From positions 217,411 to 281,410 of the forward strand of contig NZ_JBPJSQ010000007.1 in the NCBI RefSeq assembly GCF_051192575.1: a stretch of DNA of 64,000 nucleotides, written 5' to 3'. Within the stretch, counting starts at the first letter, position 1. Each line of letters begins with the position of its first letter. Origin of the DNA: Aestuariimicrobium soli (GTDB lineage Bacteria; Actinomycetota; Actinomycetes; Propionibacteriales; Propionibacteriaceae). This document shows, piece after piece, positions 16,485 through 24,850 of this stretch. A program made the translations under genes and the position numbers. The notes beneath the pieces were generated by a model. It worked only from the letters and a program-made list of their open reading frames with translations. It ran no database searches and was not told where the DNA came from.

Positions 16485-18535
16485 GGCGTCTCCTGCGGCA
16501 GCGCCTGCTCCCACAGCGAGCGCAGTTGCGACTTCACCTCGGTGCGCAGCACGGTGGCATCGCCCGTGACGCGGCGTTCGGCGAGGAACCCGTCGGCGGC
16601 CTCGAGCACCAGTCGTTCGCGTTCGCTGGTGCCGAGTTGGCGCAGGCTCACCAGTTCGGCGTCGATGGCGGCCAGCCGCGTCTGCTCGTCGGCGTCGGGA
16701 TGGGGGAGAGCGCGCAGGGCGTAGTACTCCTTGAACAGGTCGTCGACGTGCGGATCCTGGGTCGAGCCCAGCCCGAAGTGTTCCGAGGTGAGCAGTTGCT
16801 CGACCCGCAGCCCCTTCACCGAGGGCAGGTCGGTGAGGCTGACCACGTCGCCATCGGGGTTGCGCAGGATCACACTCACCTCGCCGTCGCCCAGCCCGCG
16901 CAGACACAGCGGGTCATGGGTGCTCGCCAGGAACTGCATGCGGGGGAGCACCCGCCGCAGGGCGTCGACCACCCGCATGCGCCAGCGCGGGTGCAGGTGG
17001 GTGCCGAGTTCGTCGATGATCACGATGCCCTCGGCCGTGGCCGGCGACGACCACAGTGAGAACGCCGTCGACAGGATGTCGGCGGCCAGCACCATCATGG
17101 TCTGGTAGCCGTCGGAGAGTTGGTCGAGGGGCTCGCGGCTCTTGCCGAACCGCACCCAAATGGTGCCGCGGCGCCGGTTGCGCTCGAGAAAGGTCTGGTC
17201 GTCGAGCGCCAGCAGCAGGCGCATCGACGCGGCCACGTCGGCGAAGGTGGCGTCGTCGAGGTCGGCGAGCCAGGTTGCGGGGTCGACGAGGTCGTGGCGG
17301 GGATCGAACAGGTTGGCGACGTTGGAGACCCCGGACTGGCGGACGGGGGCCGACGACCCGCGCAGTCGCATGGCGCCGTAGCCGAGCACGACCGCCTGCG
17401 GTTCGGAGGTGCCGCCGAACTCGTCACTGTCACGGTCGAAGGTGAGCGTCACCGGGTCGGGCAGCCCGGTGAGCCACACCTTCACCCAGCCGCGCCGACA
17501 GCCGCGACGCAGCACCTTGGCGGGAGTCAACCCCACGCTGGCGGTGAGGGAGCGTCGGTGGTCGGCGCCGACCATGGCCAGGGCCACCGCCATCAGGATG
17601 CTCGACTTGCCCGATCCGTTGTCGCCGAGCAGTACCTCCCACGGTGCCGTCGTGGTGGTCGAGGCCGTCAGGTCGAGTTCGAGATGCCTGATCGGACGAA
17701 CGTTGTGCAGCTCGATGCGTTCCATCCACCGGGTGGCGGCGTAGTAGTTGGCCAGATGGGCATCGCCGGTGGTGGCGCCCGGGGTGGGCTCAAGGCTGAC
17801 CTGCTGGCGCGCGGTCTGCGACTGCTCGAACCCGGCCTTGGCGCTCGTCCGGGTGCGGGTGTCGTCGGTGACCAACTGGATGCGCATGGCGTGGAAGCTC
17901 TCGCGGTCGTCGGGCACGTAGCCCACCGTGGCGAGCCCGGCCGTGACCTCGGCCCACACCTGGGCGCGGGCCTTGACCAGCGCTCGGCGGTTGAGGGCCA
18001 GCACCTCGATGGTCGCGATGCCGCGTGCGTCGGTGCTGGCGACGGTACCGTCGGCCTGGAAGACCAGCAGTCGGTACGGGTCCTCGAGGTGGTCACGCGG
18101 GTTGACCAGCAGGGGCTGTTCGGCGCTGAGCTGGTCGTCGGGGCCGATGCGCTCGCCCACCACCGGGAAGCGGGCGCCCTTGTGCTTGATGCAGTCGGTG
18201 CAGGCGAGGATCAGGTTGGCCCACGTGTAGGCCAGCCACCAGTAGTGGTCGGGGCTGACCGAACCGTCGCTGCCCAGGGCATCACGGGGCGGGCGGTAGT
18301 GGTCGACGTTGTCGACGGTGGCAGGTCCCAGCTCCGACTCGCAGTAGCCGCACTTGCCGCGGAACATGCGCGTCAGTTCGTCCAGCACCTCGGGGGCGGC
18401 GAACAGGGTGGGGTCAGGCGGGGGCCGCCTCGCCGCGGACGAGGAGCCCGGATCGAGCGCGGCCAGCGCTGCCTGCACGCGCGCGGAGGTGACGTCGAGG
18501 ATCGACGGTTCCCGGCCGATCTCTGCAAGGATCAT
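16481..18535 (-). CDS. HNH nuclease-AAA ATPase fusion (PtuB-PtuA-like)
   Basis: 684 residues. N-terminal HNH: KCGYCE (C62, C65), NVDHYRPP (D78, H79), N107, CTDC (C112, C115). C-terminal ABC/SMC-like AAA domain: Walker A GDNGSGKSS (304-312), signature LSDGYQ (473-478), Walker B IVIIDELGTHLHP with D508/E509, and H540 in STHDP. This is the order nuclease then ATPase in one chain, whereas classical Septu has separate PtuA and PtuB. The ATG at 18535 is chosen for its GGGGGG ribosome binding site; a GTG at 18556 lies upstream. It heads a three-gene operon with its own TTGACA promoter. Role in phage defence is inferred from family and context. Confidence 0.85.
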   Translation of the reverse strand: MILAEIGREPSILDVTSARVQAALAALDPGSSSAARRPPPDPTLFAAPEVLDELTRMFRGKCGYCESELGPATVDNVDHYRPPRDALGSDGSVSPDHYWWLAYTWANLILACTDCIKHKGARFPVVGERIGPDDQLSAEQPLLVNPRDHLEDPYRLLVFQADGTVASTDARGIATIEVLALNRRALVKARAQVWAEVTAGLATVGYVPDDRESFHAMRIQLVTDDTRTRTSAKAGFEQSQTARQQVSLEPTPGATTGDAHLANYYAATRWMERIELHNVRPIRHLELDLTASTTTTAPWEVLLGDNGSGKSSILMAVALAMVGADHRRSLTASVGLTPAKVLRRGCRRGWVKVWLTGLPDPVTLTFDRDSDEFGGTSEPQAVVLGYGAMRLRGSSAPVRQSGVSNVANLFDPRHDLVDPATWLADLDDATFADVAASMRLLLALDDQTFLERNRRRGTIWVRFGKSREPLDQLSDGYQTMMVLAADILSTAFSLWSSPATAEGIVIIDELGTHLHPRWRMRVVDALRRVLPRMQFLASTHDPLCLRGLGDGEVSVILRNPDGDVVSLTDLPSVKGLRVEQLLTSEHFGLGSTQDPHVDDLFKEYYALRALPHPDADEQTRLAAIDAELVSLRQLGTSERERLVLEAADGFLAERRVTGDATVLRTEVKSQLRSLWEQALPQETP

Positions 18536-18575
18536 GGTCCCCCCGAACCCGGTCACCTGCGTGGATGTTGGTCGC

Positions 18576-18605
18576 AGTGTCCGCCGGGGTCGAGGGGCCT
18601 GTCAA
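18576..18605 (-). promoter_or_regulatory. Promoter of the HNH-ATPase/HNH/patatin operon
   Basis: On the minus strand TTGACA (18605-18600), an 18-nt spacer, then GACACT (18581-18576). The -35 box is a perfect sigma-70-family match. Predicted transcription start about 18569, giving a leader of some 34 nt to the ATG at 18535. Confidence 0.6.
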
Positions 18606-18640
18606 GGGTTGGTGGTCACCGTTCTCGGGGCGGTGGTCAC

Positions 18641-18675
18641 AAAGAAAAGACCCGCCCTCACGTGGAGGAGCGGGT
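18641..18675 (-). terminator. Rho-independent terminator after NYN gene
   Basis: On the minus strand ACCCGC and CCTC pair with GAGG and GCGGGT around a 5-nt loop (18675-18650, one bulged base), followed by CTTTTCTTT (18649-18641). It separates the GlxA-NYN unit from the HNH-ATPase operon, which therefore needs its own promoter. Confidence 0.85.
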
Positions 18676-18717
18676 TGGTGGACGAGACATGAGCAGCAAC
18701 CTGCGGTTCGAGCAAGG

Positions 18718-19344
18718 TCACCAGCCGTGAGGCTTGCGGATGCCTGCCACGTTGGAGGGAAGTTGGCACTCAATCCAGTCCGCGGGCTGCATGCGACGCC
18801 ACCAATGCCCACCCACCCCGTCGTGAGGTTCTCCCCGCACTGCGCCGGCGAGTGGGCGGTCCGACGGGTTGATGACTCCCACGGGAACGCGTTGACGAGC
18901 CACCGCCACCGGCAGGGCCAGATCGGAGTCATTCGAAAGGACGACTGCGGCGTCGACACGACCGCTCGGCACGTCTACCAGCAAGTGGGTGGCGACGTTG
19001 ACGTCCGAACCCTTCTCCTCCCGTTTGCGGACCGCGGCCAACATCACTCCGTCGCGGTTGCGTCTCAGCGGAAGACCATCAGACCAAGACAACTCATGGC
19101 CTGGGTCCTCCAAAATCCGTGGCTTGCGAGAGCCGACTGGATCGGGCGTGAGGACTGATTCGGCAGCCCTCGAAGAGTAGAAGCCCTCGGTGGCCTCATC
19201 GACGGAACCCGATGCCTTCGACGCCTTCAGGTAGAAGTCTGGCCGGTGCGTGTCGAGTGGGTCGTCCAGGGGCGACGCAGGAGCGTCGACGCGACGTGCT
19301 GAGAGGTGGTTCCAGTCGAGCACTAGGACACCGGTTACAGGCAT
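18718..19344 (-). CDS. NYN-domain (PIN-like) protein, N terminus degenerate
   Basis: 208 residues. The C-terminal two thirds carry the NYN signature KREEKGSDVNVATHLLVDV, then DAAVVLSNDSDLALP and VPVGVINPS, with the acidic residues expected for a Mg-dependent RNase fold. Full-length relatives start with a strand such as GVYVDGFNLYYG and a further 40 or so residues; here the start is GVLVLDWNHLS followed directly by YLKASKASGSVDEATEGFYS, so an internal piece seems missing. It may be a truncated allele. It begins 9 bp after the GlxA regulator and probably shares its transcript. Confidence 0.65.
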   Translation of the reverse strand: MPVTGVLVLDWNHLSARRVDAPASPLDDPLDTHRPDFYLKASKASGSVDEATEGFYSSRAAESVLTPDPVGSRKPRILEDPGHELSWSDGLPLRRNRDGVMLAAVRKREEKGSDVNVATHLLVDVPSGRVDAAVVLSNDSDLALPVAVARQRVPVGVINPSDRPLAGAVRGEPHDGVGGHWWRRMQPADWIECQLPSNVAGIRKPHGW

Positions 19345-19353
19345 GGCGATAGG

Positions 19354-20295
19354 TCAGGAACGGCGTCGCTCCCTACGCAGGAGGGAGCGCAGAGTCTCGA
19401 CATTCGCGTAGCCGACCCGTCGCGCGATCTCGGCGGAGGTGAGGTCCGTGGTTGCTGAGAGGTGCCGAGCTCGTTCGATGCGAAGCCGTTGGACGAAGCC
19501 GAGCGGAGTGAGGTTGAGCGCCGCACGGACTCGTCGTTCGAGGGTGCGCCGGCTGGTGCCGAGCGACTGCGCGACGAAGGCGACGTTGAACGGTTCGTCC
19601 AGGCGGGCGCGCACGAAGCGTTCGAACTCGACGACGATCGGGTCCTCGTGCCGGAGATGTTCGTAGGCGACGAAGGCCGCCTGCGACGGACGCTCGTCGA
19701 TGATGAGGAGCTTGGCGACATGTTGGGCCAGGTCGGGGCTGATCGATCGCACGAGTGAGAGCGCGAGGTCGATGTGGGCGAACGCGGCGCCGGCGGTGAC
19801 GAGGTTCCCGTCGACCACGACCATGGTGTCGAGATCGAGGGCGACTGTCGGATAGCGCTTCAGGAACTCCGGCCCCAGGAACCAGCTGGTCGTCGCCCGC
19901 CGATGATGCATCCGTCCGGTCTCGGCGACAGCGAACACGCCGGTGCACGCCGCGGCGATCCGGGTGGTCGCGTCGTCGAGGCGCCCGAGCGAGGCGATAA
20001 CCGAACGAGCATCTCGGCTCTGGAGGGCGTCGTTGGTAGCGGCGGCCGTGAGGGTTCCAAGCGCAGGGACGACGACCACGTCGAACTCTGCGGACTCCGA
20101 CAGCGGGTGGTCCACCGACAGGGTCATCGATGCCGTCGTGGTCACTCTCCGTTTCGGTCCGAGGATGGCGAGTTCGATCGGGTCGATCCGCGGGTCGACA
20201 TCGCCGCGGGCTCCGTCGGCCACCCGCACGATGTCGATGACCGACGCGACAGCCGAACCGAAGCAGCCGTCGATCGCGATCAGTCCGATACGCAT
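19354..20295 (-). CDS. GlxA-family transcriptional regulator (DJ-1/PfpI + AraC HTH)
   Basis: 313 residues. Residues about 1-165 form a DJ-1/PfpI (class I amidotransferase-like) sensor domain with the nucleophile-elbow-like AACTGVFA; the C-terminal ~100 residues (FNVAFVAQSLGTSRRTLERRV, then LTSAEIARRVGYANVETL) are an AraC-type double helix-turn-helix. A transcription factor sensing an unknown small molecule. Start ATG at 20295 begins MRIGLIAIDG, the usual family start. It is divergent from the ABM-fold gene at 20404, its likely target; the 108-bp intergenic region is relatively AT-rich and holds a GTATAC palindrome (20320-20325). Confidence 0.88.
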   Translation of the reverse strand: MRIGLIAIDGCFGSAVASVIDIVRVADGARGDVDPRIDPIELAILGPKRRVTTTASMTLSVDHPLSESAEFDVVVVPALGTLTAAATNDALQSRDARSVIASLGRLDDATTRIAAACTGVFAVAETGRMHHRRATTSWFLGPEFLKRYPTVALDLDTMVVVDGNLVTAGAAFAHIDLALSLVRSISPDLAQHVAKLLIIDERPSQAAFVAYEHLRHEDPIVVEFERFVRARLDEPFNVAFVAQSLGTSRRTLERRVRAALNLTPLGFVQRLRIERARHLSATTDLTSAEIARRVGYANVETLRSLLRRERRRS

Positions 20296-20403
20296 GGCGC
20301 GAACAATAGCAATACTGCCGTATACGCCACTTCTCACCTGCCCTTGCTCGTCATACGCTGAATCCGCTTCACCAAGAAACCTCGACACCTAGGAGAACCC
20401 CTC

Positions 20404-20715
20404 ATGTCCGCACCCGCATCACTTCCGTATGCCTTCGTCGCCAAGATCGTCGCGGCCGATGGACAGCACGACGCGCTCGCCGATCTGCTCGCCGGCGCTG
20501 TCGCGCTCGCCAACGAAGAAGTAGGAACGATTGTCTGGTTCGCGGTCAGGACCCACGCCGACACCTTCTGGATCTTCGATGCATTCCCCGACGAGGCCGC
20601 TCGCGACGCCCACGCCAACGGCGCCATCGTCGCAGCCCTGATGGCCAACCAGCACCTCCTCGGTGCAGCACCCGAGATCCTGGCGGCCGACGTCCTCGCG
20701 TCCAAGCTCCCGTAG
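20404..20715 (+). CDS. ABM-fold protein (putative quinol monooxygenase)
   Basis: 103 residues, the usual size of the antibiotic biosynthesis monooxygenase (ABM) dimeric ferredoxin-like fold: VAKIVAADGQHDALADLL, a central TFWIFDAFPDEAARDAHANG, and a C-terminal helix. Members use no cofactor and oxidise quinols or act on reactive aldehydes. AGGAG at 20392-20396 supports the ATG at 20404. Divergent from a GlxA-type regulator, an arrangement common for inducible small-molecule detoxification. Substrate unknown. Confidence 0.82.
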   Translation: MSAPASLPYAFVAKIVAADGQHDALADLLAGAVALANEEVGTIVWFAVRTHADTFWIFDAFPDEAARDAHANGAIVAALMANQHLLGAAPEILAADVLASKLP

Positions 20716-21069
20716 TCCGCCAACGCACGAGACGATCGCGCCCCGCCGAGCCGTCGAGGGGTCGCGACGCAACGCCACGCTGCGTTGCCGAGCGGTGCGA
20801 GGCCTATCGGCACACGGACAGGATGCCGGCCGCGAGCGCTCAGCCGGCTAGGGTTCCGTCGCAGAGGAGAGCGACGTCGGTGTCGGGCAGAGCCGTGAGG
20901 CCAGCGCATCGCGCGACCACCAGAACCGAACCGCCCCTGCCCTGCGTTTCCGCAGGTCAGGGGCTGTTCGCCGGAGCCGCCTGTCGGAATCGAAGCCGAG
21001 CAAGCTCCATTCCTTCAGCTCACCGCGCCCTCCTCCTCGCCGGTCCCGTCGTCGTCGAAGACGTTTCAG
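20716..21069. other. Gene-free region before IS remnant
   Basis: 354 bp with no credible ORF on either strand; minus-strand frames are Arg-rich and lack a ribosome binding site. It contains the hairpin at 20934-20963. Probably leftover sequence from insertion and deletion next to the ISL3 fragment. Confidence 0.5.
20934..20963. repeat. Near-perfect hairpin
   Basis: CCCCTG and CCTGCG pair with CGCAGG and CAGGGG around TTTC, with one C/T mismatch between the two stem blocks. No T-run follows. It could be a terminator-like element or a dispersed palindromic repeat. It lies in the gene-free region beside the IS remnant. Confidence 0.6.
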
Positions 21070-21392
21070 GGGTCTTCTCAGATGACGGTGTAGGTCGGCC
21101 GGGCGCGTCGGTCCGCAGATAGACGTCGAGGTCTCCCGACGACGGAGGTTCCTACGCCATCCATCCGAAAGACCTCGACGTGTCCGACGCAACCCCGCCG
21201 GCCGGCTTCGGCCGCCCTGACCTGACCGCCTTCGCTCGACTCGACGGCCTCGGTCTGAGCGTGACCGGACAACGACTTGAACCGGATCGTGCGGTCCTCG
21301 CGTGCCGCGTGGTGGAACCAGATCAGTGGTGCCGACGGTGCGGCAGCGAAGGCGCTGCTCGTGACACCGTGATCCGGCGGTTGGCCCACGAG
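21070..21392 (+). mobile_element. Truncated ISL3-family insertion sequence (left end only)
   Basis: GGGTCTTCTCA at 21070-21080 resembles the GGNTCTT terminal repeat of ISL3 elements and precedes an ISL3-type transposase start at 21180. The transposase frame stops resembling the family after about 71 codons (near 21392), and no right-end repeat was found before the GH92 gene. It is a decayed element; the lost part must include the DDE catalytic domain. Confidence 0.6.
21180..21392 (+). pseudogene. ISL3 transposase N-terminal fragment
   Basis: Starts at the GTG at 21180. Residues up to about 71 match the N-terminal zinc-binding region of ISL3 transposases: LSVTGQRLEPDRAVLACRVV, the CRRCG pair, then ARDTVIRRLAHEP. 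The expected continuation with a second Cys pair and the helix-turn-helix is absent. The open frame continues to 21542, but in sequence that looks unrelated. Non-functional. Confidence 0.75.
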
Positions 21393-21402
21393 CCGCTATC
21401 GC

Positions 21403-21558
21403 ATGCCCATCTGCCGCCTGCACTTCAACGGGAAGCAGCTGTACTTTGGGCTGTTCGACGAGAACAAGGTCGAGTCAAGGGTTCCTCTGGCTCGGGTCGA
21501 GGACATCTACCTGCATGCCGATGCCCTTCGGGCCACGGTTAGCCGGTACGTCGCCTGA
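21403..21558 (+). CDS. Short ORF of unknown origin (51 aa), possible gene remnant
   Basis: ATG at 21403, stop TGA at 21556-21558. The product, beginning MPICRLHFNGKQLYFGLFDE and ending SRYVA, has balanced composition and looks like a real folded fragment rather than a shadow frame. It begins just after the ISL3 fragment ends, in another frame, and stops 6 bp before the convergent GH92 stop. It may be the 3' remainder of a gene cut by the IS insertion or deletion. I do not recognise the family and no clear ribosome binding site is present. Confidence 0.35.
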   Translation: MPICRLHFNGKQLYFGLFDENKVESRVPLARVEDIYLHADALRATVSRYVA

Positions 21559-21564
21559 ACTGGA

Positions 21565-24500
21565 TCAGTACATCTCCAGCTGCCGCAGGCGGGTGTCGGC
21601 GAGAGCTCGCACCCGCACTCCGCGCACTCCTTCCTGGGCCACCAGGTAGGCCTGCGTCTGGTTGGGCCACAGTGCCGCCCGTGGCCGCACCGACGTGGGC
21701 TGCCAGGTGTCGTCCACCAATACTTCGATCTCGACCGGGGCAGCCTCGAGATCCTCGGTGGTGAGCGTGAGCACCTGGGTGGTGACTGGCGAGTCCCAGA
21801 GCACGTCGATCTCGTCGCCCGCGGCCACGTCCTCGACCTCACCCTGGTCGTCGGTCAGCTGGGTGCCGAGATCCCAGTTCTCGCCCGAGCGGTGCCGCGT
21901 GGTCACCCCGGACGAGGTCAGGTCTCCGGTCCAGCCGGTGGGGAATCCCTCGATCGTCGAGATCGACCGCGGCCGTGACTCGCGTGCCCAGGTCGAGGGC
22001 TCCGGCCCGAGCTCGACCTCGATGGTGACGTCATTCTCGAACAGCGACACCGGCAGGGTGACCTCGTGCCAGTCGAGGCCGTTGACGCGCACGCTCTGGA
22101 TGTAGCGGTGCTCGACCCCGGTGGCGCGCACCTCGATGCGTCGCCCGTTGTCGCGGGTGAAGGCCATGCGCTCGAACAGGGGAGCGGTGATCACGAACTC
22201 GCCGGAGCCGACCTGCAGCGGGTAGAAGCCGAAGGCTGCGAACAGCCACCAGGCCGACATCTCGCCGTTGTCCTCGTCGCCCGGGTAGCCCTGGCCGATC
22301 TCGGAGCCCACGAACAGGCGCTCGAGGATCTCGCGGGTGACCCACTGGGTGCGGTGGTGCTGCCCCGTGTGGGCGTACATGAACGGAATGTGGTGGGCGG
22401 GCTGGTTCGACATGCCCACCATGCCGAGCCGCAGGGCCCTGGCCTCGACCCGCTCGTGCATGGTGGCCGGGTACGACCCGGCGGTCGCCTCGGACGCGGT
22501 CTCGACGGTGGCGAGCGCCTCGTCCAACTTGGCCGCCAACTGCTGTTCACCACCCAGCGCCCGGGCCAGGCCGGCGCCGTCGTGGGGCACCGAGAAGGCC
22601 ATGCCCCAGCCATTGGTCTCGGTGTAGTCGTCACCCCACCGCTCGGGGTCGTACTCGTCGGTGTCCCACCGCCAGCTGCCGTCGGGACGACGCCCCTGCA
22701 GGAACCCGGTGCGGTCGTCGAAGAGGGTCTGCCAGCCGAGACTGCGATGGGCCAGCCAGCGGGCGTTGGCCGCGAACTCCTCGGCCCGCTCGCCCAGAAC
22801 GGGATCGGAGGCGGAACGATCGAGCAGATCACGCGACCACAGGGCGAGCGCAGCGTCGCAGTTGGCGTTCTCCATCGACCAGCTGAACCCCTCGTCGGTG
22901 TCGGTGTCGACGTGGCCCACGAATCGTCCGCGGTCGATGCCGACGCGCCCCACGATCGTCCGCTCGCTGGCGCAGGTGGCGTTGCGCAGGGCGGAGTCGT
23001 AGGCGGCCAGTTCGTCCTGGGTGATGCCGTGGGCCGCGGCGTCGGCGAAGATCGCGTCGGACGACGTCCCCACCATGCAGTCGACGTATCCGGGCGCGCA
23101 CCAGCGGGGCATCCAGCCGCCCTCGCGGTAGTGCGCGACCTGCCCGGCGAGCAGGTCGACCGATCGGCGCGGCGTGAACAGGTGGTAGGCGGGCCAGCAG
23201 GTGCGGTAGGTGTCCCAGTAGCCGTTGTTGACATGCATCGGACCGGCCACCACGGGGGCACCCGTGCGATCGCGCAGGTGCCGGCCGATCTCGGCGCCCT
23301 CGGCGCGCACCGGTGACGCGTGGGCCCACCGCGGACAATCGCTGCTCCCGACCTGCTCGTGGTGCTCGTTCGGCCAGGCGTACAACCGGGCGAGATTCGA
23401 CCAGGCCGCGGTGCGGTGCTCACGCGATCCGCCGTCGATCTCGAGGCGTCCCAGCAACTCGGACCACTGGTCGTGCGCGCGCTCGCGCACCTCGTCGAAC
23501 CCGGCCTCGCCGACCTCGAGACGCAGGTTCTGCTTGGCCTGTGCCGTCGAGATGAAGCTCATCGCGACCACCACCTCGAGCTCGTCGCCCTCGGTGAGAG
23601 TGAGCACCCGCGACTGCGGACGAGGCAGGGGCACGCGCAGGGAGGTGGGGAAGCCCCGGGTGAGAGTCCGCCCCCACCGGCCGGGGAGTTCGGGCAGACC
23701 TTCGCGCGACCACTGGCCGCGATGGCGCACCGGCTGGCGCGTCTCGCCGTAGACGTAGCCCATCAGGGCCGGTTCGCTGGGGTGGCGCAGATCGATGTCG
23801 GGGTCGAGGGAGGCCGTGAACGAGACCCGACCGTCGGGCAACTGCACGACCTGCAACGTTCCCGAACCGGGCTGGTCGAGCACCACGCCGCGTGCGCCCT
23901 CGCCGCCGAATCGGAAGCGGAACACCGCTGCGTGCGAGGTGGGGGTCATCTCGGCCCGGATGCCCTCGTCGCCGGGCCTCGGGTCGAGGTCGACCCGGTA
24001 GTGGTGCGGACGATCGAGCTCCCGCTCGTGGTCGAAGTGCCGCTGCCGTTCGAACGGGTTCACGTGGGCCTCGCCCTGCCACGGCATCAGCTGGAAGGCG
24101 AACCGGTCGGCGATCCACGGGCTGGGCTGGTGGCTGAAGGCCAGCGCCTGCAGGGCCGGGCGTGGGTTGTCGTCGTAATCGCTCCCGGTCCAGCCGTAGA
24201 GCCAGCGGGTGGTGCGCGCATCGGTCACGGGGGTGAGGAAGTTGAACCCGTGCGGCACGCAGGTCAGCGGGAAGGTGTTGCCCCGGCTGAGGGATTCCCC
24301 CGTGCGCTGATGGGTGCCGCGCGTGGTGCGCACCCGCGCCACCACGTCGTCCGGCTCGGGCGGCAGCTCGGTCAGGCCGACCACCTGCAGCCAGCCGCGA
24401 CCACCCGCCTGCGCGCCCGCCACGAGGTCGATGCTGATCGTCTGCCCGTCGAGCACGGACAGGTCGAGGTCGACCAGGTTCCACTGGTCGCTCCAGAGCA

Positions 24501-24837
24501 CGCCCTCGACGTCGGGCGTGAACGCCACGCCCTGCTGGTCGGTGAGCCACCGAGCCTGGCCGTCGGGCGTGGTCGCCCGCACGCCGATCAGGGTGGCGGC
24601 GTGCACGGGGACGGGCTTCTCGTCCGCGGTGAAGCCGAGTTCGGGATGAACGGCGAGTCGGAACACGCTGGCGGCGGTCGGGGTGATCCCCTCGGCCAGC
24701 GTCGTCACGGCACCGGGGACGGGTTCGTACCTGCTGACGCTCACGCCGGGGAACAGCCCGGCGGCGGGGGGTGAACTGGCCGGGCGCTCCGGGCCGAGAT
24801 CGGGGGTCAGGGGCAGGGAGGGCGCGGCATTGCTCAC
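21565..24837 (-). CDS. GH92 family glycoside hydrolase (alpha-mannosidase)
   Basis: 1090 residues. The N-terminal beta-sandwich is followed by an (alpha/alpha)6 barrel with the GH92 hallmarks HVNNGYWDTYRTCWP, SSDAIFADA and GYPGDEDNGEMSAWW, the last including the acidic residues that bind Ca and act in inverting catalysis. GH92 enzymes are exo-alpha-mannosidases trimming host-type or fungal mannans. No signal peptide is visible, so it may act on imported manno-oligosaccharides; the sugar porter directly upstream fits that. An extra C-terminal beta-rich domain (last ~100 residues) is present. GTG at 24837 lies 7 nt after TAGACT. Confidence 0.92.
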   Translation of the reverse strand: MSNAAPSLPLTPDLGPERPASSPPAAGLFPGVSVSRYEPVPGAVTTLAEGITPTAASVFRLAVHPELGFTADEKPVPVHAATLIGVRATTPDGQARWLTDQQGVAFTPDVEGVLWSDQWNLVDLDLSVLDGQTISIDLVAGAQAGGRGWLQVVGLTELPPEPDDVVARVRTTRGTHQRTGESLSRGNTFPLTCVPHGFNFLTPVTDARTTRWLYGWTGSDYDDNPRPALQALAFSHQPSPWIADRFAFQLMPWQGEAHVNPFERQRHFDHERELDRPHHYRVDLDPRPGDEGIRAEMTPTSHAAVFRFRFGGEGARGVVLDQPGSGTLQVVQLPDGRVSFTASLDPDIDLRHPSEPALMGYVYGETRQPVRHRGQWSREGLPELPGRWGRTLTRGFPTSLRVPLPRPQSRVLTLTEGDELEVVVAMSFISTAQAKQNLRLEVGEAGFDEVRERAHDQWSELLGRLEIDGGSREHRTAAWSNLARLYAWPNEHHEQVGSSDCPRWAHASPVRAEGAEIGRHLRDRTGAPVVAGPMHVNNGYWDTYRTCWPAYHLFTPRRSVDLLAGQVAHYREGGWMPRWCAPGYVDCMVGTSSDAIFADAAAHGITQDELAAYDSALRNATCASERTIVGRVGIDRGRFVGHVDTDTDEGFSWSMENANCDAALALWSRDLLDRSASDPVLGERAEEFAANARWLAHRSLGWQTLFDDRTGFLQGRRPDGSWRWDTDEYDPERWGDDYTETNGWGMAFSVPHDGAGLARALGGEQQLAAKLDEALATVETASEATAGSYPATMHERVEARALRLGMVGMSNQPAHHIPFMYAHTGQHHRTQWVTREILERLFVGSEIGQGYPGDEDNGEMSAWWLFAAFGFYPLQVGSGEFVITAPLFERMAFTRDNGRRIEVRATGVEHRYIQSVRVNGLDWHEVTLPVSLFENDVTIEVELGPEPSTWARESRPRSISTIEGFPTGWTGDLTSSGVTTRHRSGENWDLGTQLTDDQGEVEDVAAGDEIDVLWDSPVTTQVLTLTTEDLEAAPVEIEVLVDDTWQPTSVRPRAALWPNQTQAYLVAQEGVRGVRVRALADTRLRQLEMY

Positions 24838-24844
24838 TGTGCTG

Positions 24845-24850
24845 AGTCTA
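24845..24850 (-). promoter_or_regulatory. -10 box of leaderless GH92 gene, overlapping the porter stop codon
   Basis: TAGACT on the minus strand, 7 nt before the GTG at 24837. The TAG is also the stop codon of the sugar porter gene (24848-24850), so an internal promoter would be embedded in the operon junction. Confidence 0.5.

Noticed and set aside
18661..18720. tRNA-like GGTTCGA near the NYN gene end
   Set aside because: No cloverleaf can be drawn; acceptor and anticodon stems are absent and the region is explained by the terminator.
20848..21423. 191-codon minus-strand ORF across the IS remnant
   Set aside because: Arg-rich, no ribosome binding site, no family motif, and it reads through the hairpin at 20934-20963.
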